A DNA stretch of 64,000 nt from Pedobacter sp. (GTDB taxonomy: Bacteria > Bacteroidota > Bacteroidia > Sphingobacteriales > Sphingobacteriaceae), in the NCBI GenBank assembly GCA_008015505.1, contig SSFR01000007.1, positions 62,001-126,000 on the forward strand, in the 5' to 3' direction. The position numbers were made by a program, and so were the translations under genes. This document shows positions 1 to 8,021 of this stretch, piece after piece. The stretch's first letter is position 1. The number at the start of each line of letters is the position of its first letter. The notes below the pieces were generated by a model, which did no database searches, was not told the origin of the DNA, and worked only from the letters and a program-made list of their open reading frames with translations.

Positions 1-199
1 GTTGCAAAAAAATAGAAGCGTCAGACAGCGGAAACCACGCCACGCACTATCCCCAGAGGGAAAGTGCATGAGCCATTTTTACGATATATGAAAATGGTAT
101 TCAGCCGAATTGAAAATTCCCAATAAAAATTTTTGGCTAAATTTGTGTTTAATGCATTTTTAAAAACAAAAGCACGGCCGAAAGTGGCCGTTATAGACT
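1..199. other. Left-edge non-coding stretch with small hairpin
   Basis: No gene is recognisable here. Two forward frames stay open from the edge but close by about positions 71 and 90, so the tail of a truncated gene cannot be excluded. A short hairpin (ACGGCC, loop GAAAGT, GGCCGT, 174-191) ends just before the ATG of the deoxynucleotidase gene and may affect its translation. A TAAATTTG box near 137-144 fits the Bacteroidota -7 element, but no well-spaced -33 box was seen. Confidence 0.3.
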
Positions 200-718
200 A
201 TGAGAGAAAGAATAGCCGTAGATATGGACGGGGTATTAGCAGATATTTACGGCCAATTTTTAAAACATGAATTTGAGGACTTAAATATTAAACAAAGCTT
301 AGATTCACTAATTGGCAAGCTCGAAAACGAAGCATTTAGTAATCACGACAAGTATATAAATTCCCCCAATTTTTTTTACGATGCGGATCCAATTGAGGAT
401 AGCATTGAAATACTTGAGGAAGTAAACTCTAAGTACGACCTATTCATAGTTTCTTCAGCCATACAGTTCCCGTTAAGCTTGGATGAAAAAGTAAGGTGGC
501 TAAATAAGTATTTCCCATTCATACACTGGAAACAGATTGTTCTTTGTGGAAGCAAAGAGTTAATTAGTGGTGACGTCATGATAGATGACCATTTTAAGAA
601 TCTTGATTTCTTCAATGGTAAAACAATAATTTTTAGTCAACCACATAATTTAAACCGAGAGAATGGGAGACACATTAGAGTTGATAACTGGAAGGAAATA
701 GGAGCTATCTTATTATAG
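200..718 (+). CDS. 5'(3')-deoxyribonucleotidase-like HAD hydrolase
   Basis: A 172-residue HAD-superfamily phosphatase of the NT5C type, which removes phosphate from (deoxy)nucleoside monophosphates. The N-terminal motif AVDMDGVLAD carries the nucleophile Asp and the +2 Asp; FIVSSA is motif II; GDVMIDDH near residue 118 is the metal-binding motif. Length is normal for the family. It stands alone on the plus strand beside the terminase operon, tail-to-tail with the large terminase gene. Such enzymes occur in phages, where they may adjust nucleotide pools, but a host gene at the element boundary is equally possible. Confidence 0.85.
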   Translation: MRERIAVDMDGVLADIYGQFLKHEFEDLNIKQSLDSLIGKLENEAFSNHDKYINSPNFFYDADPIEDSIEILEEVNSKYDLFIVSSAIQFPLSLDEKVRWLNKYFPFIHWKQIVLCGSKELISGDVMIDDHFKNLDFFNGKTIIFSQPHNLNRENGRHIRVDNWKEIGAILL

Positions 719-725
719 CACGGGA

Positions 726-2357
726 CTAGACAATAATCAGCTCGTGAATTTGTGAGGAATAACCATATTGATGTTGAAACTTCCCAATATAAAGCGTATC
801 CATCGCATCACTCAGGTGAGTGGCATCCTCTTGAGGGATTAGTTTGTTAGCCTCACTTCGCTTATCTTTTTCAAAGCCATTCTTGCCGATCCGAACACCT
901 GCCAGTTGCATCGAGGTGAGTACGTTTTTACAGTTTTCACGATTAAAACGAATTGGCTTGAAGCGTGTATCACTTTCCCTCAGGACGGCTTCCCACATGC
1001 GATATCGAGTGTCGTGTCGTGGCTGCTGGCCGATAAAGCGAGGATATACGATCCAGCCATTTGCCCGCAAACGTTCGCACACGATATCTGCAAGGGTTTT
1101 TAAACGTGTAGAATCAGTAGACACCGCCGTGTGGTCGTAATAGTAGAATACCTCACGGCAATTGTGATACGCATAATACTGGCAAAATTCATCGATCAAA
1201 TCGACTAAAACTTTCTTTTGTTTGTTAGTCACAAACATCGATTTGATGACACGAAAAAATCGTTCGCTTTCTTGACCTACCACCAGACTATTGATAGAGG
1301 CGTTATAGTCTAAGGAAATTTCTAGAGGTCGTCCCTTAAGCAGGTCTCGATCTTTGCGGCAATCGTTTAGCTTTCCCGCTGTAGCGATTCCTGTGCCCTC
1401 GATAAAAGCATAATCGTAATCGTCATAGGAATGAGTATCCAGATCAAGCAGGTGGTAAAAACCATTATCCGTATGGATTACGCGCTTATTGAGAATAGAG
1501 GCTTCAAAAACAGGTCGGGCCAGTTCGCGACGCCACTGTTTGATTTGCTCGGCGCCTAGTATCTCGACATTGTCAAGGGATGAAGCCTCACTATAAAATA
1601 CAGTATCGCGCCTTAGCTCATTCAAGGCGCGTGCATATTCACTAGATTTTCGCAAGAGATAGTCCTTGCGTCCTTGCGACAAGGTAGTCCCTTTGAGCTC
1701 GGTTTCGAATTGGTTAAGGATAAGTTGAAGATTGATAATCGAAGTAATTTTATCCGCGTCCATCTGCTGTTCTTTTTCAAAAATCCACTTTCCCTTTGGA
1801 CAGGTGGGCATGTCAGTGTACATGGTCACGGCATGATGAAGCGCCAGATGCCCAAAGACTTCTCGGTTGCCGCGGTTGGTTGGAGCAATGTCATCCATAT
1901 AGCGGTCATGGTTGAGAAACCGCGCTTCGTCGCATACGATGGCATCTAAGTTTTTGCCATTAGCTAGCCCCGGTCGGTCTTGGGATATGAGATGAAATAC
2001 ATGTCCATTCCACCAGAATACGGCATGCTCTGGCGTTAAGGCGGGATAGATAGCAGATGGTATTTGTAGTTCTTTAGGGGGATAACGTCGGACCCAAAAA
2101 TGTACATTGGTCTCATAGCCAAAGCGCTCCCAAGATTTAATCAACGGCGGTAATGTTCGATCAAGTAGTTGTAGATAGGTTGTCCCGACTAGCCCAGTCG
2201 AGCCGCGAGGCATCGCGTTTGCCGCTAGAATGGTTCGGTAGGCGATAGGTCCTTGAGTTTTGCCTGTGGCTCGTCCCCATACGCCGTATTCTTCCTTGGC
2301 TGACACCAATATAGACCGCTGTTGAGGCTTATTGAACCAAAGCTTAATTTGTCGCAT
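726..2357 (-). CDS. Phage terminase large subunit
   Basis: A 543-residue DNA-packaging motor. The N-terminal ATPase has a Walker A-type GRATGKT (28-34) and a Walker B-type DAIVCDEARF (D143/E144). The C-terminal RNase H-like nuclease is suggested by an acidic ISLDYNAS motif (D350), YYYDHT (D408) and a late HLSDAMD. Its start overlaps the end of the upstream small-terminase-like gene by 14 bases, the usual TerS-TerL coupling. It is the last gene of the leftward structural operon visible here; no portal gene follows within the window. All expected motifs look intact. Confidence 0.9.
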   Translation of the reverse strand: MRQIKLWFNKPQQRSILVSAKEEYGVWGRATGKTQGPIAYRTILAANAMPRGSTGLVGTTYLQLLDRTLPPLIKSWERFGYETNVHFWVRRYPPKELQIPSAIYPALTPEHAVFWWNGHVFHLISQDRPGLANGKNLDAIVCDEARFLNHDRYMDDIAPTNRGNREVFGHLALHHAVTMYTDMPTCPKGKWIFEKEQQMDADKITSIINLQLILNQFETELKGTTLSQGRKDYLLRKSSEYARALNELRRDTVFYSEASSLDNVEILGAEQIKQWRRELARPVFEASILNKRVIHTDNGFYHLLDLDTHSYDDYDYAFIEGTGIATAGKLNDCRKDRDLLKGRPLEISLDYNASINSLVVGQESERFFRVIKSMFVTNKQKKVLVDLIDEFCQYYAYHNCREVFYYYDHTAVSTDSTRLKTLADIVCERLRANGWIVYPRFIGQQPRHDTRYRMWEAVLRESDTRFKPIRFNRENCKNVLTSMQLAGVRIGKNGFEKDKRSEANKLIPQEDATHLSDAMDTLYIGKFQHQYGYSSQIHELIIV

Positions 2358-2964
2358 GGTCTATTGTAGATGGTTCCGCAGGTGACTGCTTGAGTGATTT
2401 AAGCAGTTTTTGTACCAACTGGTCTGGATGTTCTATTTTTTCGAAACCGAGCGCTGATGGGTCGCTAACAATCACCGGCGTGGCAGGTTCCCACTGACTT
2501 AAATTGGGCGTCTCCACGTCTACTTTGTCAAGCCCATGTAATAGCCGAAGTTCTTTAAAGAAAGCTGCAGCTGCTTTAAAATCGCCCCTAGCGGCAGCCT
2601 CGCACATGAACTCCTCCCCATATTGGATCATTTGCCCGCGGGCAAATTCTTTGTCATTGCGACTTTGCGTTGACAGGAAAAAAGCTTTGGCTGTTTCAAT
2701 GTCAATATAAGCTTGGCGCAAGCTAATTTTGAAACGTTCTACGAGCCACTCGGCAAGCTCTTTTACACGCATGGGCCTGGAAAAGTCTTTGCCATTTTTA
2801 CGGATCAGTTTGCCGTGTTGCAACTGCTTGTCGGCCTCGCTAATACGGTCTAAGAGCTGTTTATCAGCATCTGAAAGGCCATCCAAATCATGTGAAAGCC
2901 ATGCTCGCGTAATGCGATCTAAAGCTGTTTCACCGGATATTTGTTTGGGTTTAATCACTTGCAT
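2344..2964 (-). CDS. Probable phage terminase small subunit
   Basis: A 206-residue, mostly helical protein. I do not recognise a named family, but position and size argue for the small terminase that recognises phage DNA: it lies directly upstream of the large terminase and overlaps it by 14 bases. Residues about 65-100 (VKELAEWLVERFKISLRQAY) look like a helix-turn-helix, the usual DNA-binding element of TerS. It overlaps the upstream gene by 14 bases as well. The functional call rests on context plus the helical region. Confidence 0.65.
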   Translation of the reverse strand: MQVIKPKQISGETALDRITRAWLSHDLDGLSDADKQLLDRISEADKQLQHGKLIRKNGKDFSRPMRVKELAEWLVERFKISLRQAYIDIETAKAFFLSTQSRNDKEFARGQMIQYGEEFMCEAAARGDFKAAAAFFKELRLLHGLDKVDVETPNLSQWEPATPVIVSDPSALGFEKIEHPDQLVQKLLKSLKQSPAEPSTIDHATN

Positions 2965-3559
2965 GGCCTATTAGTGCTTGAAGTCGTTTTTGATGTTTTT
3001 GGAGTAGCTGTTCGGTTTTTGTCTTGTTTTTGCAATGGGAATTTTTTAGCCGCTTTTTAGCTTTGCTGATGGCCTGGTGAAGGAGTTGTTTTTCTTTTTC
3101 CCTCACTACGGGATGTTCCTTCTCGGGAGTCTCAAAATACCCATGGGCTTGAAAAAAGTCTATTTGCGTCCATATTTCGCACTTCTTTTGGTGTAGCTTC
3201 AGTAGCTGTTTCGCTGTTTCAAATAAAATAGGCTGAGATGTGCTCAAATCAAGCACGGCTTTATTTCGCTCAATTTGCCTAACGATATCGTCGCGTTTAC
3301 GTAACAATGCAAGGTATTTGGCTTGGTCTTCTTGTAAGTTAGCTTGTGGAGGTTTTGGACCTTCCTCCTCCAATTTGGGTGGCGAACTTACTTTACCGAC
3401 GAGTTTTTGCAGTTCTTCGGCTAGTTTTTGTTTGTTGTAGGCATCTGGGCCAGATCGGAAACGCTTTTTTAGAAAACTATTGGTGCCGTGTAGTTCATAC
3501 AACGAAATCCCCGCTACATAATCGCGCGGGGAGTCCAGCCATATTTTTATTGCTAGCAT
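2951..3559 (-). CDS. Phage-module protein of unknown function, coiled coil
   Basis: A 202-residue basic protein with no family I recognise. Residues about 60-190 are rich in Lys, Glu, Gln and Leu and probably form long helices or a coiled coil. Its ATG shares its A with the TAA stop of the nuclease gene upstream (TAATG), so the two are translationally coupled, and its 3' end overlaps the small-terminase-like gene. Position suggests a role in packaging or head assembly; that is inference only. Confidence 0.6.
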   Translation of the reverse strand: MLAIKIWLDSPRDYVAGISLYELHGTNSFLKKRFRSGPDAYNKQKLAEELQKLVGKVSSPPKLEEEGPKPPQANLQEDQAKYLALLRKRDDIVRQIERNKAVLDLSTSQPILFETAKQLLKLHQKKCEIWTQIDFFQAHGYFETPEKEHPVVREKEKQLLHQAISKAKKRLKNSHCKNKTKTEQLLQKHQKRLQALIGHASD

Positions 3560-4053
3560 TAAGCCACTTGTTTAGGCTTTTGAGCCGCCCTTTTATCTTC
3601 CCTAAATTTCCAAGGCGGCGTAGGGTTTGCGGTACTCCACAAGCCATTTTTATTCATCTTGGCTGATTTTTCAATGATATATAGCTCAGCGTCTTTAGAG
3701 TACTTTAAGTAATGCCATGCATGTCCGTTTGCAACGAGCAGTCTGTTTATATTCTGATTATTTAAAAAAACAACACCGACAGACCTAGCGTATTTGTCTT
3801 TTGTTTGAATCTCCACCACGACATTTTTTTGATCAATCATCGATTTTAAAAAGTCGCGGGAAGCGATGCCATGCGCTTGATCCAGTTCGGGAGCATCAAT
3901 GTTTGCAAGGCGGATTTTGAGTACAGTACCATCGGTTTGAGTTAATCGAAATGTGTCACCGTCGTGTATATTTGAGGCTATGCCGCTCACTTTCTGTGCA
4001 AAAGCAATAGCTTGAGCTGCAATTAGAAATGTTAGAATTAATATTTTTTTCAT
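3559..4053 (-). CDS. Secreted thermonuclease-like (SNase) protein
   Basis: A staphylococcal-nuclease-fold protein of 164 residues. The ORF track starts at 4128, but the internal ATG at 4053 begins a clear signal peptide (MKKILILTFLIAAQAIAFAQ) and is the better start. Visible motifs include HDGDTFRL, RLANIDAPELDQ (Ca2+ and catalytic Arg/Glu region) and YARSVG (second catalytic Arg), so activity is plausible. It would degrade nucleic acid in the periplasm or outside the cell. A secreted nuclease between capsid and terminase genes is unusual and may be a cargo (moron) gene. Confidence 0.85.
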   Translation of the reverse strand: MKKILILTFLIAAQAIAFAQKVSGIASNIHDGDTFRLTQTDGTVLKIRLANIDAPELDQAHGIASRDFLKSMIDQKNVVVEIQTKDKYARSVGVVFLNNQNINRLLVANGHAWHYLKYSKDAELYIIEKSAKMNKNGLWSTANPTPPWKFREDKRAAQKPKQVA

Positions 4054-4136
4054 TTTTTTTGATTTGGTATGATTTCTAAAAAGATATTGCCAGCATCGAC
4101 GAGGTCTGCGAAGGCAGCTGCTTTGCACACATCTGC

Positions 4137-4718
4137 CTAATTGCTTTTTTGCACACTGGATGGCATTTTATCGCTTGGAATATCGCCCTTATAAACATAA
4201 TAGGGAACCTTTCCGTAAGCTTCAAAAGTGACTTTGATACCCGTGGAACCCGTAGGCCCAGTACCAAGATCAAATTCCACATTGACCACTTGTGCCGGCA
4301 TACCTTCCGAACCTATTTGTACAAACTCGTTGTCTTCCCCTGCACGGCGCATCAAGACAATGCCTTGATAGTTTTTTATCGCTGTCACTGTTCCTAAATT
4401 ATCTGCAGTAAGTCTCGGAATAAAAAACTCGGCGGGTCCCTGTTTGAAAATTTTACAAAGCTCTTCGCCCTCCAGTGCCCCTTTAAAACCAGACTTTTTA
4501 AACATCGAATACATTTTCACAGGGCCTTTGCCCGTGTTCATGACATGCGACTCGTTTATTTCAACTAAGGAAGCCGCTGTTGTTCCTGCTTTAGGCCGGG
4601 ATATTGTTTTCATCCAAGAGATCGGCAGAAAATAAGTGTCCTGTTGTATCCCACTAGAATTATCTTCACCATCCGTATAGCTTAAACCATAATTGGTTAT
4701 TTTCTCAAAAATGCTCAT
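4137..4718 (-). CDS. Phage structural protein, possibly tail-tube or decoration type
   Basis: A 193-residue protein starting at MSIFEKITNY (ATG at 4718, preceded by AAGGAC, which favours it over the ORF-track start at 4787). The ATG overlaps the stop of the 65-aa gene as ATGA. Sequence is beta-rich with Gly-rich turns (FDLGTGPTGSTG) and no signal peptide. It follows the capsid gene in the operon, so a virion component is likely. I cannot assign a family; tail tube or head decoration are both possible. Confidence 0.55.
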   Translation of the reverse strand: MSIFEKITNYGLSYTDGEDNSSGIQQDTYFLPISWMKTISRPKAGTTAASLVEINESHVMNTGKGPVKMYSMFKKSGFKGALEGEELCKIFKQGPAEFFIPRLTADNLGTVTAIKNYQGIVLMRRAGEDNEFVQIGSEGMPAQVVNVEFDLGTGPTGSTGIKVTFEAYGKVPYYVYKGDIPSDKMPSSVQKSN

Positions 4719-4912
4719 ATGTTGTCCTTTTGATTTGTTTTGGGTTGCGAAATAGCCCCTGATCCGATTTCTAGCAGATAGGCGCATACCTCCGGATCAT
4801 TTTCTAGCGCTTCCTTGGTATACTGTTTGCGCATTTCTGGGATATAGACACCAAAATGGACGGTATACTTAGCCACACCTGGTGCGGCTAAGTTTTCATT
4901 TTTAGGCTTCAT
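4715..4912 (-). CDS. Small phage protein of unknown function
   Basis: A 65-residue protein between the major capsid gene and a structural gene. The sequence has a basic start (MKPKNENLAA) and a stretch resembling a short beta-hairpin followed by an acidic helix (YTKEALENDPEVCAYLLEIG). It is tightly packed: 9 bases after the capsid stop, and its TGA overlaps the next ATG. Coupling and position support a real gene; function is unknown. Confidence 0.6.
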   Translation of the reverse strand: MKPKNENLAAPGVAKYTVHFGVYIPEMRKQYTKEALENDPEVCAYLLEIGSGAISQPKTNQKDNI

Positions 4913-4921
4913 GTAGGTTGA

Positions 4922-5863
4922 TTAAACTTGGTCATTTACCCGCATTGCATCATAATCTCGAATTGCATATCCAAGATTGAACATCACTCGCCACTTAATA
5001 ATTTCGAATTCTGAATGCGTATGAATTTTATCCATGTCATTATCTCCATCTATACCCATCAGCAAATTTTCTTGAGGAGTTGCGATAATACGCTGAGATT
5101 CCCTCATCCATGTACATGGAATTACTCTGACCATCCCAGCTGTATTATCTACATGAAATACGCCGTCTGTATTGCACGCAAAGTTTTTCTTATACCGCTC
5201 TCGATAGTCCTTATTGTACTTATCAAAAAGATCGTAGCTGCAATACAAATTAAAACCATGCGCCCTAAATTCAGTCGGCATGGCTTCCATCACCATTTCA
5301 AACTTGGATACAGCATTTTGTGCTGTAATTTCGCCAGTAGCGACTGGGACAATACCACTACCAGGAACACTATTTTCTGATTCAATAGCTTTGGCAATTT
5401 GGGTGCCTATACCATCAAAACTTTTTGAAACAGAGCTTCCATCCACTTTCTTGGCGTAGTAGGCATACTTATTCACTTCGCGGGCAATCCCTTTCGCTGT
5501 CGTCTCTGCAATAAATTCAGCAAAGGGTAAATCATCCAAACTAACACCTCGACGCTGTCTTTCTGACCGCCACGTTAGGCGCTCTCTTAGCGGGTTAATT
5601 TTTATATCCCGTTTTAGTAGCGTTGTAGTTAAATCGCGCCCTGTGTAATGTAAATCTTTCCCAACAGAATCAAAATCTTCGAAATCATAATAAGATTTAA
5701 CACCTTCGTCAATGGTCAACTTGGTTAACCTCAAAGTGTTTTTTATGCCGCGCATAACTGTCATATGCTTGGCTAAATCCATAGATTCGTGAAGTGTTGA
5801 AAAAATCTCATGTTGGTAAGCTCCAGCATAAGCATCTATTATTTCGGTATCTGTTAAAGACAT
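4922..5863 (-). CDS. HK97-type phage major capsid protein
   Basis: A 313-residue protein that would form the phage head shell. It follows the ClpP-like protease gene by 12 bases, the classic protease-capsid order. The central and C-terminal parts have the mixed alpha/beta look of the HK97 fold, with a long region resembling the spine helix and a C-terminal P-domain-like beta stretch (EFEIIKWRVMFNLGYAIRDY). No N-terminal delta domain is seen in this protein; scaffold function probably resides in the C-terminal tail of the protease. Family assignment is from context and composition. Confidence 0.75.
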   Translation of the reverse strand: MSLTDTEIIDAYAGAYQHEIFSTLHESMDLAKHMTVMRGIKNTLRLTKLTIDEGVKSYYDFEDFDSVGKDLHYTGRDLTTTLLKRDIKINPLRERLTWRSERQRRGVSLDDLPFAEFIAETTAKGIAREVNKYAYYAKKVDGSSVSKSFDGIGTQIAKAIESENSVPGSGIVPVATGEITAQNAVSKFEMVMEAMPTEFRAHGFNLYCSYDLFDKYNKDYRERYKKNFACNTDGVFHVDNTAGMVRVIPCTWMRESQRIIATPQENLLMGIDGDNDMDKIHTHSEFEIIKWRVMFNLGYAIRDYDAMRVNDQV

Positions 5864-5875
5864 ATTGATCGATTT

Positions 5876-6856
5876 TTATTGTTTAATATTTTTTGAAAGA
5901 AGAGCACGTTCCCCGCGATCGAAGGAAGTTTCAAAGTTTTGTCCTCGACTGCTATGGTATGCCTTATCTGTTGAAGCATATGCGCGCAAAGGGGGGGTAG
6001 ATACTGCATCAAGGCGCTTACGCAAGGCATCCAGCTGTGCGGGTAAATCTTCTGTCTCTTCTTCATTTAAAATGGCCTCGAATGACTGTAAAAGTCCCTC
6101 AAAACCTAGAGCACAGTTTTCCAGTCGTGATAAAAGATCATTCATTATTTGATCTGAACTAGGCTCCTGTATAGTGTCTTCATTTTTTACTGGCCCCGAA
6201 AAGTGCTTGTTGGGACTTAGGCGAGCGTTTAATATTTGTCTTATTGGATTCATATGTTGATTGTTTTTTTGATGATTTAAATGGAAAGCCTCCACAAGCT
6301 TATTGTACGTCAGCTGATGGATATTTTGGGGAATGTCTTTTGCTTGATGCGTTTCGATCTGGTCGATCAGGCCCACTGAGAGGGCCTCAGCGGGTGAAAA
6401 TAAATGATCTTGAAAGTTAAGCCAGTTTTGATGGACATAATCCAAGCTTTTACCACTCTTAGCGGCAATTAAATCCGCCAGAATAGTATCGTATTTTTCT
6501 ACTTCAGCTGCTGTTTGTCGCAGTTTTTGTGCGTGGCCATATTCGTTTGTACTCACATTGTGGAGCATCAGCAAGCTGCCTTGTGACATATATACCCGAT
6601 GACCAGCCAAAGCAATCATCGCGGCCATGGAGTAGGCAATGCCATCTACGTGCGTGTATACAGGAACTTTAGATGACTTAATTGTATTGAAAATGGCCAG
6701 CCCATCCCATACTGATCCGCCAGGAGAGTTGATATGGACATGGATGGTATGCCCCGCTTGTTCAAGCTTTTGGAATTCCTGAACGAATGCTTCTGCTGTG
6801 ACACCGTCCTGGCCTATTACTCCGTAAAGGAAGATCTTGTGGTTTTCCCGATCCAT
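5876..6856 (-). CDS. ClpP-like head maturation protease with C-terminal scaffold-like tail
   Basis: A 326-residue S14 (ClpP-fold) serine protease that would process the phage prohead. INSPGGSVWDG (42-52) is the ClpP oxyanion motif, GIAYSMAAM carries the nucleophile Ser76, and MLHN supplies His99. Residues about 200-326 lie outside the protease fold, are polar and helical with an acidic stretch (EEETEDLPAQLDALRKRLD), and resemble a fused scaffold. An internal ATG at residue 202 (MNPIRQILNARL) could give a separate scaffold protein from the same gene, as in other tailed phages; that is inference. Confidence 0.85.
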   Translation of the reverse strand: MDRENHKIFLYGVIGQDGVTAEAFVQEFQKLEQAGHTIHVHINSPGGSVWDGLAIFNTIKSSKVPVYTHVDGIAYSMAAMIALAGHRVYMSQGSLLMLHNVSTNEYGHAQKLRQTAAEVEKYDTILADLIAAKSGKSLDYVHQNWLNFQDHLFSPAEALSVGLIDQIETHQAKDIPQNIHQLTYNKLVEAFHLNHQKNNQHMNPIRQILNARLSPNKHFSGPVKNEDTIQEPSSDQIMNDLLSRLENCALGFEGLLQSFEAILNEEETEDLPAQLDALRKRLDAVSTPPLRAYASTDKAYHSSRGQNFETSFDRGERALLSKNIKQ

Positions 6857-6915
6857 CTTTCAATTTTTCCAAAAATGAAAAGAGGAAAGAGAACCAGAAA
6901 TGACACAAGTACTAA

Positions 6916-7503
6916 TTAGCCCACTGAAACACTTACGCGATTCGAGAAGTCAAAAATAGGCTGGGTCTCCTGGTCAATTAATGGATTCAATCGTGTACTT
7001 TGCTTACGTCTTTCCCTGAAGTACCACTGCTTCATGTTCAAAAAGGGTAGTTCATCTTCTGAAAATCCATAGTAATCAAGAAATGATCGGATATTATGAT
7101 CCGTTTCTTTAAAGGATGCGTTGGGATGCTCGCACCATTTAAACAGCTCCTGCCTAATAAGCTTGTCTATAGCCGTATTGAAGCGTTTAAAATTTCTAGT
7201 AGAAAATGCTACTGCACGATCACGCGCGTGAAAATTATTCCAGGAGATCACAAAGTCATAAGTAGCACCTAGAAATACAGGTGATGAATCATCTACTGCA
7301 CCATTTTTAGTGGGCACTTTAAATATGCCATTAAACAGCAATGCGGCATAATTTGGCTCTCCTGAATAAATGCGTGGGCCATATTGTGCCACTAAATAAC
7401 GACGGATGTGGGGATATACGGGAATGCGGATTATATACATACTAGAATGGTCTGTATTAAATATAACGCCGCAATATACGATATTGTTGTCTTTAAAAGA
7501 CAC
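6916..7503 (-). CDS. Phage-module protein of unknown function
   Basis: A 195-residue soluble protein with many aromatic and basic residues and no motif I can name. It heads the leftward structural operon, 59 bases upstream of the protease gene, and follows a strong hairpin at 7521-7559 that separates it from upstream genes. The C-terminal part (YYGFSEDELPFLNMKQWYFRERRK) looks helical and basic. Its place before protease and capsid might suggest a head, connector or regulatory role, but nothing in the sequence decides this. Confidence 0.55.
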   Translation of the reverse strand: MSFKDNNIVYCGVIFNTDHSSMYIIRIPVYPHIRRYLVAQYGPRIYSGEPNYAALLFNGIFKVPTKNGAVDDSSPVFLGATYDFVISWNNFHARDRAVAFSTRNFKRFNTAIDKLIRQELFKWCEHPNASFKETDHNIRSFLDYYGFSEDELPFLNMKQWYFRERRKQSTRLNPLIDQETQPIFDFSNRVSVSVG

Positions 7504-7520
7504 TATTGTCTTGATATAAT

Positions 7521-7559
7521 TTTTTGATACCCTCTAGGCTACTTAGAGGGTATCAAAAA
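7521..7559. terminator. Perfect bidirectional hairpin terminator
   Basis: A 16-bp perfect inverted repeat (TTTTTGATACCCTCTA, loop GGCTACT, TAGAGGGTATCAAAAA) that begins with five T and ends with five A, so it would terminate transcription in either direction. It lies between the 97-aa gene and the structural operon, both on the minus strand, and could insulate late from early or regulatory genes. Confidence 0.8.
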
Positions 7560-7585
7560 ATTTATTAATCAGGCTAAGCGTATAG

Positions 7586-7879
7586 CTAGGCATCCTTGAA
7601 TCCCGTACTTGCAGAATTAGCACGGTACAACATCGATTTAAATAGAAAATTCAGCTTTCTTAGAAAAAACAGTTTGATTTTTAGATCTCTGGACAAGGCA
7701 TCATCGTGTGTTTGGTCAGTTACTGCTTCTGAGATATCTAAAAAAATATCCTCAAAGTCTTCTAAGCCTAATCCTCTCTCTTTACATGAATTTAGAAAGC
7801 TAGATAAATCGGCAAGTGTTATTTCGATTTGTTTGCCATTAGATAATACAATGTTTGATGCTTGTTTGTTGGTTAACAT
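7586..7879 (-). CDS. Small hypothetical protein of phage region
   Basis: A 97-residue protein (MLTNKQASNIVLSNGKQIEI...). An overlapping antisense ORF of similar length exists on the plus strand; the minus strand is preferred because it agrees with the neighbouring operon direction and ends just before the terminator hairpin. It shows an N-terminal beta-like segment, acidic helices (LEDFEDIFLDISEAV) and a basic C-terminal half. No family recognised. Confidence 0.5.
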   Translation of the reverse strand: MLTNKQASNIVLSNGKQIEITLADLSSFLNSCKERGLGLEDFEDIFLDISEAVTDQTHDDALSRDLKIKLFFLRKLNFLFKSMLYRANSASTGFKDA

Positions 7880-8021
7880 AGAATAAAAACTTAGTCATTA
7901 AAATTTTCCCAATATTCAAGATTAAGTTTCATAACCACACTAGGAAAAAACTACGAAAAAATGCGTGATTTTAGCGTGAATTTACAATCACGAATACGTG
8001 ATTTTGATTTTTAAAAAATAA

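Noticed and set aside
844-1140. 98-aa plus-strand ORF in the terminase gene
   Set aside because: Shadow of the large-terminase coding sequence, without recognisable features.
7596-7886. 96-aa plus-strand ORF
   Set aside because: It is the mirror of the 97-aa minus-strand ORF; the minus strand agrees with the operon direction.
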